Shown here in pieces: positions 63,858-64,000 of a stretch of 64,000 nucleotides of DNA. The DNA lies in contig NZ_STGI01000001.1 in NCBI RefSeq assembly GCF_004804275.1, positions 124,001 through 188,000 of the forward strand, written 5' to 3'. The stretch comes from Herbaspirillum sp. ST 5-3 (lineage in GTDB: Bacteria; Pseudomonadota; Gammaproteobacteria; Burkholderiales; Burkholderiaceae_D). The notes beneath the pieces were generated by a model, which worked only from the letters and a program-made list of their open reading frames with translations, was not told the origin of the DNA and searched no databases. A program made the position numbers and the translations under genes. The stretch's first letter is position 1. The number at the start of each line of letters is the position of its first letter.

Positions 63858-64000
63858 CCGGGCACGCCCTTTCGATCCACGCCGGTCCCAAGGCCCTCGC
63901 GCATATCCGCGAGCATGGCCTGCGGGCACGAGACATTACGATCGTGCCCGCAGCCGCGGGCGGACCGAAAGGCCTGATTTTCCAGAAAATGGATCAATGG
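63854..64000 (+). CDS. Patatin-like phospholipase, N-terminal fragment
   Basis: Forty-nine residues are visible before the window ends. The start overlaps the pth stop (ATGA), indicating coupling. The segment [13 protein letters not shown] resembles the glycine-rich oxyanion region of patatin-like proteins; the catalytic Ser and Asp lie beyond the edge, so the call is provisional. Confidence 0.6.
   Translation, partial: MTGHALSIHAGPKALAHIREHGLRARDITIVPAAAGGPKGLIFQKMDQW

Overview
The window is a gene-dense, GC-rich chromosomal segment of a betaproteobacterium, most likely Burkholderiales and plausibly Oxalobacteraceae. The lineage call is inference from gene order: lolB-ispE-tRNA-Gln-prs-rplY-pth, fmdB-DUF502-aspS-nudB, ptsN-hprK-rapZ, ubiE-Tim44-ubiJ-ubiB, and a DUF4148-type exported protein. 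No prophage, insertion sequence, integrase or CRISPR array was seen.

Layout. 1-4.7 kb: the end of a norD-type nitric oxide reductase accessory gene faces a complete E. coli-type fumarate reductase operon (frdABCD, minus strand). 4.7-6 kb: a small exported DUF4148-type protein, a strongly folded unassigned element (5355-5502), and the RNase P RNA gene (minus strand). 6-11.5 kb: a ThDP-dependent enzyme, a LysR regulator, a secreted lipase with its foldase, and a plasmid-type HTH/coiled-coil protein. 11.6-18.7 kb: a fatty-acid beta-oxidation cluster (acyl-CoA dehydrogenase, bifunctional hydratase/dehydrogenase, thiolase, enoyl-CoA hydratase) headed by a TetR regulator. 19-28.5 kb: hslR, exporters with LysR regulators, a pair of ferritin-like di-iron proteins, a sirtuin and a thioredoxin.

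28.5-41.7 kb, mainly minus strand: cardiolipin synthase with a YbhP-like phosphoesterase, nudB, aspS, DUF502, an FmdB zinc ribbon, a sodium:solute symporter, and the ubiquinone genes ubiE, ubiJ and ubiB with a Tim44-domain protein. 41.7-45.7 kb: one 1332-residue FAD plus iron-sulfur oxidoreductase. 46-54 kb, plus strand: ilvA, queF, the nitrogen-PTS cluster ptsN-hprK-rapZ, a Lon-N-domain protein and a membrane diguanylate cyclase. 53.7-57.7 kb, minus strand: mutY, a dynamin-like GTPase and mutM. 57.9-64 kb, plus strand: a TPR lipoprotein, lolB, ispE, tRNA-Gln, prs, rplY, pth and the start of a patatin-like gene.

Metabolically the window points to a facultative respirer: NO reductase maturation, fumarate reductase, ubiquinone biosynthesis and a large flavin/Fe-S dehydrogenase sit with fatty-acid oxidation and lipase secretion. 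The least explained items are the folded element at 5355-5502, the long-range stem ahead of the diguanylate cyclase (52400-52537), the inverted-repeat element at 31224-31304, the paired 10-bp arms at 57781-57839, the ferritin-like pair and the dynamin-like GTPase between the two 8-oxoguanine repair genes.
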